Below are positions 31,953 to 39,597 of a DNA stretch of 39,820 nt, one piece after another (the stretch's first letter is position 1; the number at the start of each line of letters is the position of its first letter). The notes under the pieces were generated by a model. The model worked only from the letters and a program-made list of their open reading frames with translations, was not told where the DNA came from and did no database searches. Position numbers and translations under genes: made by a program. Source of the stretch: Fibrobacteria bacterium. Lineage in GTDB: Bacteria; Fibrobacterota; Fibrobacteria; UBA5070. The stretch spans positions 1-39,820 of the forward strand of contig JACKCV010000009.1 of assembly GCA_020633825.1 (NCBI GenBank), written 5' to 3'.

Positions 31953-32987
31953 TCAGGGGTGGCGCTTCTCCCACAGGTAGTGGGAGACGTACCATTCGTT
32001 TCCGTTGCGGAAGGCGAAGAGTTCGGCGCAGGCGAGGAAGAACAGGCGCCACATTCGGTACCGTCTTTCCCCCGAACCCGCCTTGGTCGGGTCGGCGAGC
32101 ACCCGGGAGGCCAGCTTCGCGTTGCGATCGAGGTTCTGCAGCCAGTGCTCCGAGGTTCGGGCGTAGTGCAGACCGGACACGCGCCAGTGGCGGACCAGGC
32201 GCAGGTCGTCCTGCAAATGGTGGAAGAGGTCTTCCGAAGGCATCATCCCTCCGGTGAAGAAGTTCCTTCCCATCCAGTCGTCCTCGCCGTCCTCCTGGAA
32301 CAGGTAGGCGTCCTCGCGATGACAGAAAATGTGGGCGAAGGCCAGGGCGCCGGGATTCATCCACGTCGAGATGCGGCGGAAGAGCTCCTTGTGGTTCCTC
32401 ATGTGCTCGAACATCTCCACCGAAACCACCCGGTCGAAGGTCCGATGGGGTAGGAAATCGGGCATGTTCACCGTCTGGATCTCGATGTTGGAAAGTCCTT
32501 CGGCTGCGGCCTTCGAAAGGATGAATTCCCTCTGCGATCGGCTGTTGCTGATGGCCAGGATCGGGTTTCCCGGGAAGCGCCGGGCCATCGCCAGGGTCAG
32601 GCTCCCCCAACCGCATCCCAGTTCGAGGATGGTCTGGCCCGGTTCGAGCCGCGCGCGTTCCATGGTCAGATCCAGCATCGCCCGCTCGGCGACCTCGAGG
32701 TTCTCGCTTCCGGTGGGATAGAGGCAGGAACTGTATTTCCGGTTCGGCCCCAACGCGAGCTCGTAGAACGCGGCGGGCACCTCGTAGTGCTGTTCGTTGG
32801 CTTCCTCCGTGGCCACCGCGAGCGGTTGGCGCGAGACATCCTCCAGGAAGGCGTGCAGGCGATCGGCCCGGGCCTCGAGGCCACCCGATCGGAGCTTCGC
32901 CAGCCGATGGCGCAGGAGCCTCCGGATCCCCGCCCGGAGGATGGGATCGGGGAGTTTGCCGGATTCGGCCAGTTGGATCGAGTTCAT
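31953..32987 (-). CDS. Cyclopropane-fatty-acid-synthase-like SAM methyltransferase
   Basis: A SAM-dependent methyltransferase of the CFA-synthase superfamily, 344 residues, last gene of the carH operon. It shows EQHYEVPAAFYELALGPNRK and YSSCLYPTGSENLEVAERAM before the SAM motif ILELGCGWGSLTLAMARRF, then RVVSVEMFEHMRNHKELF and RNFFTGGMMPSEDLFHHLQD. It differs from true CFA synthases in its substrate region, and a second, more canonical CFA synthase is encoded in the same operon, so it probably modifies a related lipid, for example by adding a methyl group to an unsaturated acyl chain (inference). Its ATG at 32987 overlaps the previous stop (ATGA). Confidence 0.88.
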   Translation of the reverse strand: MNSIQLAESGKLPDPILRAGIRRLLRHRLAKLRSGGLEARADRLHAFLEDVSRQPLAVATEEANEQHYEVPAAFYELALGPNRKYSSCLYPTGSENLEVAERAMLDLTMERARLEPGQTILELGCGWGSLTLAMARRFPGNPILAISNSRSQREFILSKAAAEGLSNIEIQTVNMPDFLPHRTFDRVVSVEMFEHMRNHKELFRRISTWMNPGALAFAHIFCHREDAYLFQEDGEDDWMGRNFFTGGMMPSEDLFHHLQDDLRLVRHWRVSGLHYARTSEHWLQNLDRNAKLASRVLADPTKAGSGERRYRMWRLFFLACAELFAFRNGNEWYVSHYLWEKRHP

Positions 32988-33790
32988 CGTGGTGTCTCCT
33001 TGGGAAAGAACCTGGGAAGAAGGGCCGGGACCTCGCGCTGGTAGGACCGGTAGTCCTCGCCGCGTGTCCGGAGGGCTTGGGCCTCGGTCAGGGGGATCCC
33101 CGTGACCCGGATCAGGAAGAAGGCGATGGAGGCCGGGGCGAGCCAGGCCCATGCGCCGTGTGGAGCGGAGGAGGCTCCCAGGGCGAAGCTGATCCACAGG
33201 AGGATCTCGAACAGGTAGTTGGGATGGCGGGAGAGATTCCACAGCCCGTCTCGACAAGTCCTGGCGCGGTTGGCGGGGTTGGAACGGAAGCGATGGAGCT
33301 GGGAGTCGGAGAGGTGCGCTCCGGCAAGGGCGAGTACACCCAGGGCGATGGCGGTGATCGAGGACGCGGTCCAGGAGGTATCGGGGTTGCGGGCGGAGAT
33401 GCCGGCGGGAATCGCGAGGGCCGCAGCCAGGAGGGCCTGGGCCAGGTAGAACACCAGCATGCGCCGATCCAGCGCCTCGGGTCCGTGCCTCCCGGTCCAC
33501 TTGTCCCGAAGTGCCTTGTATCGACCGTCCTCCGGCTCGCCGTAGGTGCGTCGGGCCAGGTGGAAGGTCAAACGGATGCTCCAAGCGGCCACCAAGGCTG
33601 GGAGCAACCATCCCCAGAAGGATCGGGGGGCGGCGGTCGCACCGTGCAGGAGGGCGCCGGCTCCGATCATGGCGGCCCATGCGGAATCGATCCAGGACGC
33701 GTTGTCGGTCCGCTTGTACACGATCCACACCCCCGCAGCGCAGAGCGCGCACAGGAGGACGTGCAGGAGGGCGGTGGCCGCCAGGTTCAT
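32984..33790 (-). CDS. DUF1295 (steroid 5-alpha-reductase-like) membrane protein
   Basis: A 268-residue polytopic membrane protein of the DUF1295 family, related to steroid 5-alpha reductases and isoprenylcysteine methyltransferases. About six or seven hydrophobic segments are visible from MNLAATALLHVLLCALCAAG onward. The conserved C-terminal half contains FRSNPANRARTCRDGLWNLS and SRHPNYLFEILLWISF, then a soluble end with TEAQALRTRGEDYRSYQREV. This half is where the family binds NADPH or cofactor. The start and stop overlap both neighbours by four bases. In this operon it may reduce or remodel an acyl or isoprenoid lipid made by the CFA-type enzymes; the reaction is unknown. Confidence 0.88.
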   Translation of the reverse strand: MNLAATALLHVLLCALCAAGVWIVYKRTDNASWIDSAWAAMIGAGALLHGATAAPRSFWGWLLPALVAAWSIRLTFHLARRTYGEPEDGRYKALRDKWTGRHGPEALDRRMLVFYLAQALLAAALAIPAGISARNPDTSWTASSITAIALGVLALAGAHLSDSQLHRFRSNPANRARTCRDGLWNLSRHPNYLFEILLWISFALGASSAPHGAWAWLAPASIAFFLIRVTGIPLTEAQALRTRGEDYRSYQREVPALLPRFFPKETPR

Positions 33791-34149
33791 CCCTCGTCCC
33801 TTTCCGACTTCAGGAGGTGCTGGTGCAGGGGGGAGGTGCCGTCCCATCCACGCATGGCCGCGAGCATCCAGGCGGCGATGGCGAAATTCCCCAGGCACAG
33901 GAACGCGACCAGCCACAGGATCCTGCGCGTCCATCCCGGTTTGCGCGCCGCCGTCAGGAGCCAGACCGCGAGGAAACCGAAGTAGGCATCCATCAGGGTG
34001 GCCAGTCCCCAACGATCCGAGCCGAGGTCGACGAAGGCCTTGAATACGTTCTTCTCCAGGCTGGCCCATGTGGTCGCGGCCGTCATGAGTACCAGGACGA
34101 ACAGGAAGAAGAAGGTCATGGCTTCACGGGAGTTGATGGACTTTCTCAT
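33787..34149 (-). CDS. DUF1475-like small membrane protein
   Basis: A 120-residue protein with three hydrophobic segments: AMTFFFLFVLVLMTAATTWA near the N-terminus, LMDAYFGFLAVWLLTAA in the middle and ILWLVAFLCLGNFAIAAWML. It contains the DUF1475 pattern TWASLEKNVFKAF followed by RWGLATLMDAYFGFL. DUF1475 genes commonly accompany DUF1365, amine-oxidase and CFA-synthase genes, as here. It may be a membrane partner of one of the lipid enzymes. Both ends overlap neighbours by four bases, supporting translation as part of the operon. Confidence 0.82.
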   Translation of the reverse strand: MRKSINSREAMTFFFLFVLVLMTAATTWASLEKNVFKAFVDLGSDRWGLATLMDAYFGFLAVWLLTAARKPGWTRRILWLVAFLCLGNFAIAAWMLAAMRGWDGTSPLHQHLLKSERDEG

Positions 34150-35456
34150 GACTGGCCTCCTCGCATGGCAGAATGGCAGGTGGGGACGGTGTCGGGCAGG
34201 TCGTTTTCGGACATCCTGGAGAGGACCATCTGGATGTCGCCGAGCTTGCGCTGGGAGAAACCGGCTTCGCAGTAGGACAGGTAGTAGGTCCAGGAGCGCC
34301 GGAAATTGTCGTCGAATCCGAGCCGTTCGAGCTTCGGCCAGGCATCCAGGAAGCGTTCGCGCCAGTGCGCCAGGTTGCGCGCGTAGTGCGGTCCGATGTC
34401 CTCGATCTGCCGGACGACCAGACGGGACGATTCCGTCATCGCCGAGATCATCGCTCCGATCGAGGGACAGACGGCTCCCGGGAAGATGTACGCCTGGATC
34501 CAATCGGTCCGACGACGGTAGCGGTCGTAGTTCTGCTCGGCCGTGGTGATCGCCTGGATCACGGCATGCCCCCCGGGGACGAGCATCGCGTCGAGGCGCG
34601 AGAAGTATCCGGGCAGGTTCTCGTGGCCCACGGCCTCCACCATTTCCACGGAGACGATTCGATCGAAGGTCCCGGAGATTTCCCGGTAGTCCTGGATCCT
34701 CGCATCGACGAGGTGTTCGAGTCCCTCCTTCCGGACCCGTTCCACCACCCAGGAGTGCTGGCTGGGGCTGAGGGTGACGGTGGTGACGCGGCATCCGTGG
34801 TCCCGCGCCAGGCGGATGGCGAGTTCCCCCCAGCCGCTTCCGATTTCCAGGATCCGCAAGCCGGGGCGGGGGACCAGCTTGGCGATCAAGGTCTTCAATT
34901 TCAGATCCTGCGAGTCTTCCAGGGTCGAGTCGGGCCGGGCGTAGATCCCCGCGCTGTACTGCATGCTCGGGTCGAGCCACGCCGCGTAGAAGGCGTTCCC
35001 GAGGTCGTAGTGGGCCTGGATGTTCCGCTTGCTCCCTTCCAGGGTGTTGGCGCGCATGCGGTGGCGAACGGCGTCGACCACTCGCAGGCCGCGGCGCCAC
35101 CAGGTGTCTTCCCGGGAGCCTTGGCGGACGAAGGACTTCAACAAGGAAGGCAGGTCGGTCGATTCCCAATCTCCGTCGGTGAAGCTTTCCCCGAAACCCA
35201 GGTCTCCGCGGAACAGGATGCGCCGAAAGAACCGCGGGGAAAGGACCCGGATGTCCTGGACGGAGTTCGCGGTTGGGTCTCCGAGCTTGAGGCGGGAGCC
35301 GTCCGGAAGGCTCACCATCAAGGCCTCCCGTTTCCAATGCTCCACCGCCTTGCCCAGGGCGGAGAGGCCGGCCTGTTCCAGCCAACCGAGACGAAGGGTT
35401 TCCGCGGAAGCTTCCTCCACGCGGGATGCGGGTCGCAGGTCGAGTTCAAATTCCAT
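34146..35456 (-). CDS. cfa: Cyclopropane-fatty-acyl-phospholipid synthase family protein
   Basis: Predicted to add a methylene or methyl group from S-adenosylmethionine to the double bond of membrane phospholipid acyl chains. The 436-residue protein has an N-terminal lipid-binding part (FRGDLGFGESFTDGDWESTD), then QAHYDLGNAFYAAWLDPSMQ and YSAGIYARPDSTLEDSQDLK. The SAM motif is ILEIGSGWGELAIRLARDHG. SVEMVEAVGHENLPGYFSRL follows, and a late YLSYCEAGFSQRKLGDIQMV matches the usual CFA synthase ending. ATG 35456 overlaps the DUF1365 gene by 11 bases. Placed in a carH-led operon, it probably alters membrane lipids in the light. Confidence 0.93.
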   Translation of the reverse strand: MEFELDLRPASRVEEASAETLRLGWLEQAGLSALGKAVEHWKREALMVSLPDGSRLKLGDPTANSVQDIRVLSPRFFRRILFRGDLGFGESFTDGDWESTDLPSLLKSFVRQGSREDTWWRRGLRVVDAVRHRMRANTLEGSKRNIQAHYDLGNAFYAAWLDPSMQYSAGIYARPDSTLEDSQDLKLKTLIAKLVPRPGLRILEIGSGWGELAIRLARDHGCRVTTVTLSPSQHSWVVERVRKEGLEHLVDARIQDYREISGTFDRIVSVEMVEAVGHENLPGYFSRLDAMLVPGGHAVIQAITTAEQNYDRYRRRTDWIQAYIFPGAVCPSIGAMISAMTESSRLVVRQIEDIGPHYARNLAHWRERFLDAWPKLERLGFDDNFRRSWTYYLSYCEAGFSQRKLGDIQMVLSRMSENDLPDTVPTCHSAMRGGQS

Positions 35457-36327
35457 GGATGGCTCCTGATGCGTTGACGAGATCGTTGGTCTTGGAACCG
35501 CCCAGCCGACGCCAGAGGCGGCCGGCACTCCGATTCGCGAGAATCCTCTGCAGAAACACCGGTTTCGTGCGATGGATCGTCCATTCCGCCACGGAGGGCG
35601 AACGAGGTTGCACGGCGGCCTTGCCTCCGAAGTGCAGGCGTGAGGCCTGCCAGAGGATCCGGGGAACCACCATGAGGACGGAAATCGCCAGGTGCGGGAA
35701 GGCCAGCCGCAGTCCGCCACGGGTCGCGGGGCGCACCTGCAGGTCCATTCCCGTGCGGAACACGGATCCGTCCGGATGGACGAGGTCGATCTCGAGGATC
35801 ATTCCGCTCCCGTTTCGCGAAAGCCCGAATCGATACGTCCCGTCGACTCCATGGAACGGACTCACCGGGAAAGCCTTCGGCGCCGTCCAGGTCATCCGGG
35901 AATCCTCCACCCGGGGCTCTGCGAGCCGATACAAATGGCGCTCGCCGAACGTGTTGTTCACTTCCGCGATCATCCACAGGATCTCGCCTTGGGCATCCTT
36001 CCCGAACCAGAAACTCACGGGATTGAACGTCCTTCCCAGGAAGCTGGGGAGGGTGAGGAGGTCGACCTTTGGCGCCTCGGGGAGGGACATGGCGGGAAGC
36101 CACCGCGAGAGGGATTCCCGCCAGGTCTCCCCTTTTCCGTCGAGGTGGTCCCGGATCCTCATGCGCAACAACCCCGGGAAGCCGGGCCCGAGGAGGTTTC
36201 CGTTCCCGGGGTCCCGATCCATGGCGTCGATATCGGCCAGGATCCAGGACATCGGGTAGGAGAAGGAGTGTTCCTTCGGTTTCGAACGGGAGTGCCAGAC
36301 GGTGCCCGTCGCCAGGTGCAGGCTCAT
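35446..36327 (-). CDS. DUF1365 domain protein
   Basis: A 293-residue DUF1365 protein. It opens LHLATGTVWHSRSKPKEHSF, the family's Val-x-His-x-Arg pattern, and has LLTLPSFLGRTFNPVSFWF and MIAEVNNTFGERHLYRL. The family nearly always lies next to an FAD amine oxidase and CFA synthase, as here, and is thought to help in the same lipid pathway; its chemistry is unknown. The C-terminal region (LRLAFPHLAISVLMVVPRIL) contains a hydrophobic stretch that could dip into the membrane. ATG 36327 overlaps the amine oxidase stop by four bases. Confidence 0.9.
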   Translation of the reverse strand: MSLHLATGTVWHSRSKPKEHSFSYPMSWILADIDAMDRDPGNGNLLGPGFPGLLRMRIRDHLDGKGETWRESLSRWLPAMSLPEAPKVDLLTLPSFLGRTFNPVSFWFGKDAQGEILWMIAEVNNTFGERHLYRLAEPRVEDSRMTWTAPKAFPVSPFHGVDGTYRFGLSRNGSGMILEIDLVHPDGSVFRTGMDLQVRPATRGGLRLAFPHLAISVLMVVPRILWQASRLHFGGKAAVQPRSPSVAEWTIHRTKPVFLQRILANRSAGRLWRRLGGSKTNDLVNASGAIHGI

Positions 36328-37640
36328 GGGTTCCCTCCGAAGTGCCTGGCCACCAGCTCGACGGAACTCCGCACGGCATCCTCGTGGAAGCCGAATCCGA
36401 AGTAGCTGCCCGTGTACCAGGTCCGGCGCAGTCCGTTGAGGTCGAGGATGCCCTTGCGGGCCTTGATCGCCTCGAGGGTGAAGGTCGGATGGTGGTAGGT
36501 GATCTCCCGCACGACCTTGGTGGGGTCGATCCGCCCGGTTCGGTTGAGGGTCACGAGCCAGTGGTTGCGACTGGAGAGGCCCTGGAGACGTTTCATGTCG
36601 TAGGTGACGCTCACCGGATGGTGGAGGGCCTCGACATCCTCCCTCGTGAAATTCCAGGAGGCGCGGGCGAGTTCGCGATCCGGGAGGACGCGTGTGTCGT
36701 GGTGCAGAACCGTGTGGTTCTCCTGGTATCTCCATGCGCCGAAGAGGCGACGCTCCTCCTCGGAAGGGTCGAGGAGGAGGCCGAGGACCTGGTCGGCGTG
36801 GACGGCGAGGATCACGCCGTCGAACTTCTGCGGTTCCCGTCCGGTCCGATGGATCTCGACCCCGTCCCCGAGTCTCCGGATCGCCTCCACCTGTGCCGAT
36901 TCCACGATCGTTCCCTCGAAGCGCTCGCGGAAGCGCTGGACGTAGGCGTGGCTTCCCCCCTGGACGGTCTGCCACCGAGGACGATCCTTCACGGACAGGA
37001 GTCCGTGGTTGAGGAAGAACTCCAGGAAGACCTGAAGGGGGAATTCCAGCATCTCCTCGTTGCTGGTGCTCCAGATCGCCGCCCCCATGGGGACGAGGTA
37101 GTGGTCGATGAAGGGCTGGGAGAATCCTCCGTCCCTCAGGTAGCGCCCCAGGGTGATGTCGGGGTTCGCCCCGTCGAGCAGGTCCGTGCGGCCGCGGCGG
37201 TTGAAGCGCAGGAAGTCGCGGATCAGGCTCCACATCCTGGGGTTCAGGGCGTTCTTCGGATCGGCGAGGAGCCCCTTCCATCCACGACCGCTGTACTGGA
37301 GTCCCGTGGTTTCATCGTGGTATCCGAAGGACATGTCCGACCACCTCACCGGGACATCGAGCTCGCGGAGAAGATCGTGGAGGTTGGGATACGTGCGGTC
37401 GTTGAGGACGATGAATCCGGTATCGACCCCGATCCCCGCATCGGGACCGTCGGGAATGGTCACCGTGTGGGTGTGCCCACCGAGACGATCCTGGTTCTCG
37501 AACAAGGTGACACGGGCGAGATCGCGCAACTTCCAGGCGGCGGAGATCCCCGCCACACCGGCACCGACGACGGCCAGGTGCGGGCGGATCGGCATGCCGG
37601 CCAAGAAGGTCGCGGAGTGTTCACTGGAGAAGATGCTCAT
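36324..37640 (-). CDS. FAD-dependent amine-oxidase-family protein
   Basis: A 438-residue flavoprotein of the amine oxidase/desaturase superfamily. The FAD-binding motif is LAVVGAGVAGISAAW (GAGVAG at 26-31), with LFENQDRLGGHTHTV marking the end of the Rossmann unit. ATG 37640 has GGAG upstream and overlaps the end of carH by 20 bases. An in-frame TTG four codons upstream and an ATG at 37595 are alternatives; the latter would avoid the overlap but has no ribosome site. Homologues beside DUF1365 and CFA synthase in other bacteria are thought to oxidise a lipid substrate; the name amine oxidase describes fold only. Confidence 0.9.
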   Translation of the reverse strand: MSIFSSEHSATFLAGMPIRPHLAVVGAGVAGISAAWKLRDLARVTLFENQDRLGGHTHTVTIPDGPDAGIGVDTGFIVLNDRTYPNLHDLLRELDVPVRWSDMSFGYHDETTGLQYSGRGWKGLLADPKNALNPRMWSLIRDFLRFNRRGRTDLLDGANPDITLGRYLRDGGFSQPFIDHYLVPMGAAIWSTSNEEMLEFPLQVFLEFFLNHGLLSVKDRPRWQTVQGGSHAYVQRFRERFEGTIVESAQVEAIRRLGDGVEIHRTGREPQKFDGVILAVHADQVLGLLLDPSEEERRLFGAWRYQENHTVLHHDTRVLPDRELARASWNFTREDVEALHHPVSVTYDMKRLQGLSSRNHWLVTLNRTGRIDPTKVVREITYHHPTFTLEAIKARKGILDLNGLRRTWYTGSYFGFGFHEDAVRSSVELVARHFGGNP

Positions 37641-38511
37641 GGAAGGCTCCAAGGTCGGGGAAGGTGGTGATGCCGCGGAAGGAGGTCTTCCATCCGGAGC
37701 CTCCGGCGTACAGGGGGATGGATTTTGGAAGATCGGCCCGGATCTGGACGAGGAAGGGGCGCAGCGTCTCGAAGTCGGAGGTGATGGGTACCGTCGTCAC
37801 GATGCCCGAGACCGTCCAGGATCGTGCTGCCGATAGGATCGCGGAAACCGGGGTGTTCGCCCCCATCCAAATGACTCTGCGTCGCGCCTGGACCGCCGCC
37901 AGGGCACACAGGTGCAACCCGAGGTCGTGCTGGTCGTCGGGAAGCATCGCCAGCAGAAGGGGGGCGCCGGTGCAGCTTCGGTTGGTCTTCCGCCAACGGT
38001 CCTGCAGGAAATCGCGGACCACCCCGGAAGCGAAATGTTCCTGCGCGACTCCCAGATCCCCCTTTTCCCAGGAGGTCCCGATCTCCACCAGGAACGGGGA
38101 GATCATCGAATCGACGAAGGACTTCCATCCGAGTTGGACGAACGACCGGGACATGGCCTTGTGGAGGGACGCTTCGTCTCCCAGTCTGGCCCATTCCAGC
38201 CAGGGATGTCCATGGACCCCGAATCCGTGGCCGGCAGGGGTGAGCGCGGAGAGCGCCTCGATGTCCAGGGTCGCGATGTCGCCGATGCGTTTCCCGCCTC
38301 GGACGGCTTGGGCCAGCAACTCCAGGCGAATCGCCTCGTCCGCGTGGTACCGGCGATGTCCCGAATCCGTGCGCAGCGGTCTTGGGACGCCGTACCGGGT
38401 TTCCCAGGCGCGAATGCGCACGATGGCGATCCCCGTACGTCGGGAGAGTTCCCCGATCCCGAGGGTCTGGGGCTCCAAGTTCGAAGCGGTGATGTCGTTT
38501 GTCGTTTTCAT
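37621..38511 (-). CDS. carH: CarH/LitR-type B12-dependent light-responsive MerR regulator
   Basis: A 296-residue repressor with an N-terminal MerR winged helix (IGELSRRTGIAIVRIRAWET, RYGVPRPLRTDSGHRRY) and a C-terminal B12-binding module. The helical-bundle part carries the CarH signature W-x9-E-H (W148, E158, H159), which surrounds the adenosyl group of coenzyme B12. The Rossmann part has D-x-H-x-x-G (D193, H195, G198), with H195 as predicted cobalt ligand. In characterised CarH proteins, dark tetramers with adenosylcobalamin repress DNA and light breaks them up. It heads an operon of six lipid genes and probably controls itself. There is no Shine-Dalgarno sequence; ATG lies 7 nt after a -10-like TATATC. 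Confidence 0.92.
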   Translation of the reverse strand: MKTTNDITASNLEPQTLGIGELSRRTGIAIVRIRAWETRYGVPRPLRTDSGHRRYHADEAIRLELLAQAVRGGKRIGDIATLDIEALSALTPAGHGFGVHGHPWLEWARLGDEASLHKAMSRSFVQLGWKSFVDSMISPFLVEIGTSWEKGDLGVAQEHFASGVVRDFLQDRWRKTNRSCTGAPLLLAMLPDDQHDLGLHLCALAAVQARRRVIWMGANTPVSAILSAARSWTVSGIVTTVPITSDFETLRPFLVQIRADLPKSIPLYAGGSGWKTSFRGITTFPDLGAFHEHLLQ

Positions 38512-38539
38512 TTGTATAGATATAACCTATACACAAATG
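38499..38539. promoter_or_regulatory. Divergent promoter and palindromic operator between carH and the 229-residue gene
   Basis: GTATAG (38514-38519) and CTATAC (38527-38532) form a perfect inverted repeat around ATATAAC, and the flanks extend it (CATTT on the left, ACAAATG on the right). On the plus strand TTGTCG (38499-38504), a 16-bp spacer and TATAAC (38521-38526) make a good promoter for the gene at 38553. On the minus strand TATATC (38524-38519) is a likely carH -10, 7 nt from its ATG. A protein bound here would control both genes. This is the most likely CarH site. Confidence 0.7.
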
Positions 38540-38552
38540 CAGGGGGAGGCAA

Positions 38553-39242
38553 ATGGTCGCAGCACTTTTTCTATGGGCCCAGTTTTCCAGCGGGTGTCGG
38601 GACGTCGCGAAGGCCTACGACGAGAGCCGGGAGAAGTTGCTCTACGTCGAGGATCGCGTGAGGCGTCCCTGTCCGGGCGCCCGTTCCGTGGATTCCGTGA
38701 AATACCTCGGTCCCGATGGCTCGAACTGGGGATCGAAGGTGATCCGCTGGCGATCCGACCCCTACCTTCCGGAAGTCGAGACCCGGCTGGAACACCTGTC
38801 CCGGAGGACGAGCATCCGGTTCGAAGGGAAACAGGCCTTGGTGGAGACCACGAAGGACGGAAAACGTCGTCGAAGGAAGGTCGACCTTCCGGATGGTGCC
38901 GTGGTCGACGCGGGGATCGATTCCTGGATGGTGGCGAACCTTCCGCGCATCGTCGCCGGCGAGGAACTCGTGGTTCCGATCCTCCTTCCGGAATTGGGGA
39001 AGGTGGTCGATTTCGTCGCCTCGACCTCGAATGGCACGGACCGATCCAAGGACCTCGTGGAGGTGACCCTGGCCCCGAAGAGTCTGCTGCTGCGGGCACT
39101 CCCGGTACGGCTCAAGGCGACGTACCGACCTTCCTCGGGGCATCTGGTGGCCTACCAGGGAATCTCCGATGTGCGTGGGCCGGACGGGAAGAACCTGAAG
39201 GTCTCCATGCGATACCAGGGGTGGAAGGATCTCGCCGAATAG
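38553..39242 (+). CDS. Protein of unknown function divergent from carH
   Basis: I do not recognise this 229-residue protein. ATG 38553 follows a strong ribosome site (GGGGGAGG). It opens MVAALFLWAQFSSGCRDVAK; the short hydrophobic start could be a weak export signal. The rest is beta-rich and charged: SIRFEGKQALVETTKDGKRR, then KVDLPDGAVVDAGIDSWMVA, a hydrophobic segment LPRIVAGEELVVPILLPELG and an ending VSMRYQGWKDLAE. The alternating pattern suggests a soluble beta-sandwich, perhaps periplasmic. Two cysteines lie near the N-terminus. It shares the carH control region, so it is probably part of the same light response. Confidence 0.78.
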   Translation: MVAALFLWAQFSSGCRDVAKAYDESREKLLYVEDRVRRPCPGARSVDSVKYLGPDGSNWGSKVIRWRSDPYLPEVETRLEHLSRRTSIRFEGKQALVETTKDGKRRRRKVDLPDGAVVDAGIDSWMVANLPRIVAGEELVVPILLPELGKVVDFVASTSNGTDRSKDLVEVTLAPKSLLLRALPVRLKATYRPSSGHLVAYQGISDVRGPDGKNLKVSMRYQGWKDLAE

Positions 39243-39481
39243 GTGTCGTGCCGGATCGGCACATTTCGGTCGAGGGTCCCGATCCCCGGCGCGGTCCCTG
39301 GAAGACAGAAAACGACGTGCATGGTGCGGTTGGATCGGGCGCATGGGGATCCATCTTCCGGGGCGGACCCGAAGAAAAAACCGGACGGTGGGTGATCGGG
39401 GGAAGATGGGTGCCATCGAGGAAGGCGTCCCCTCCCCCCCGCCGGGGGGAGCCGGGGGAAAAAGCGGCTGTGAAAAAACTC
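39243..39481. other. Non-coding stretch with a stable GC hairpin
   Basis: After the small terminator there is no protein-like frame. CTCCCCCC (39431-39438) and GGGGGGAG (39444-39451) form an 8-bp stem with a 5-nt loop, and A-rich runs follow (39459-39463 and 39474-39479) just before the candidate small-RNA promoter. I see nothing else. Confidence 0.4.
39248..39266 (+). terminator. Hairpin after the 229-residue gene
   Basis: GTGCCG (39248-39253) and CGGCAC (39257-39262) pair perfectly around GAT, followed by ATTT, 5 bp past the stop codon. It is small but well placed. Confidence 0.5.
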
Positions 39482-39511
39482 TTGCACCCCCCGGATTCTT
39501 CGTGGTAAGAT
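39482..39511 (+). promoter_or_regulatory. Promoter of the candidate small RNA
   Basis: TTGCAC (39482-39487), an 18-bp spacer and TAAGAT (39506-39511) resemble a sigma-70 promoter. A start near 39518 would place the two-hairpin RNA directly downstream. Confidence 0.5.
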
Positions 39512-39517
39512 CAGGGC

Positions 39518-39597
39518 GTGGTGGATGGAGTGGGTTCCTCCATCCGAGTGGGGGGAGCGGGGAGTGGGGATTTGCCCTATTCCCCGCTCCTTTTTTT
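39518..39597 (+). ncRNA. Candidate small RNA of about 80 nt with two hairpins
   Basis: Downstream of the promoter-like boxes, GGATGGAG (39523-39530) and CTCCATCC (39538-39545) form a perfect 8-bp stem with a 7-nt loop. After a G-rich link, GGAGCGGGGA (39554-39563) and TCCCCGCTCC (39581-39590) form a perfect 10-bp stem followed by seven T residues, the best intrinsic terminator in the window. The first hairpin's right side contains CCTCC, which is complementary to Shine-Dalgarno sequences. It could be a free small RNA or a leader attenuator of a gene beyond the window. The 5' end is inferred. Confidence 0.55.
39554..39597 (+). terminator. Strong intrinsic terminator
   Basis: A 10-bp perfect GC-rich stem (arms 39554-39563 and 39581-39590) with an inner GGG/CCC pairing, followed by T7 at 39591-39597. 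No protein gene ends just before it, so it most likely ends the candidate small RNA. Confidence 0.8.

Noticed and set aside
39431..39451. CTCCCCCC/GGGGGGAG hairpin as a terminator.
   Set aside because: No gene or promoter leads into it and no T-run follows; described only as structure in the non-coding stretch.
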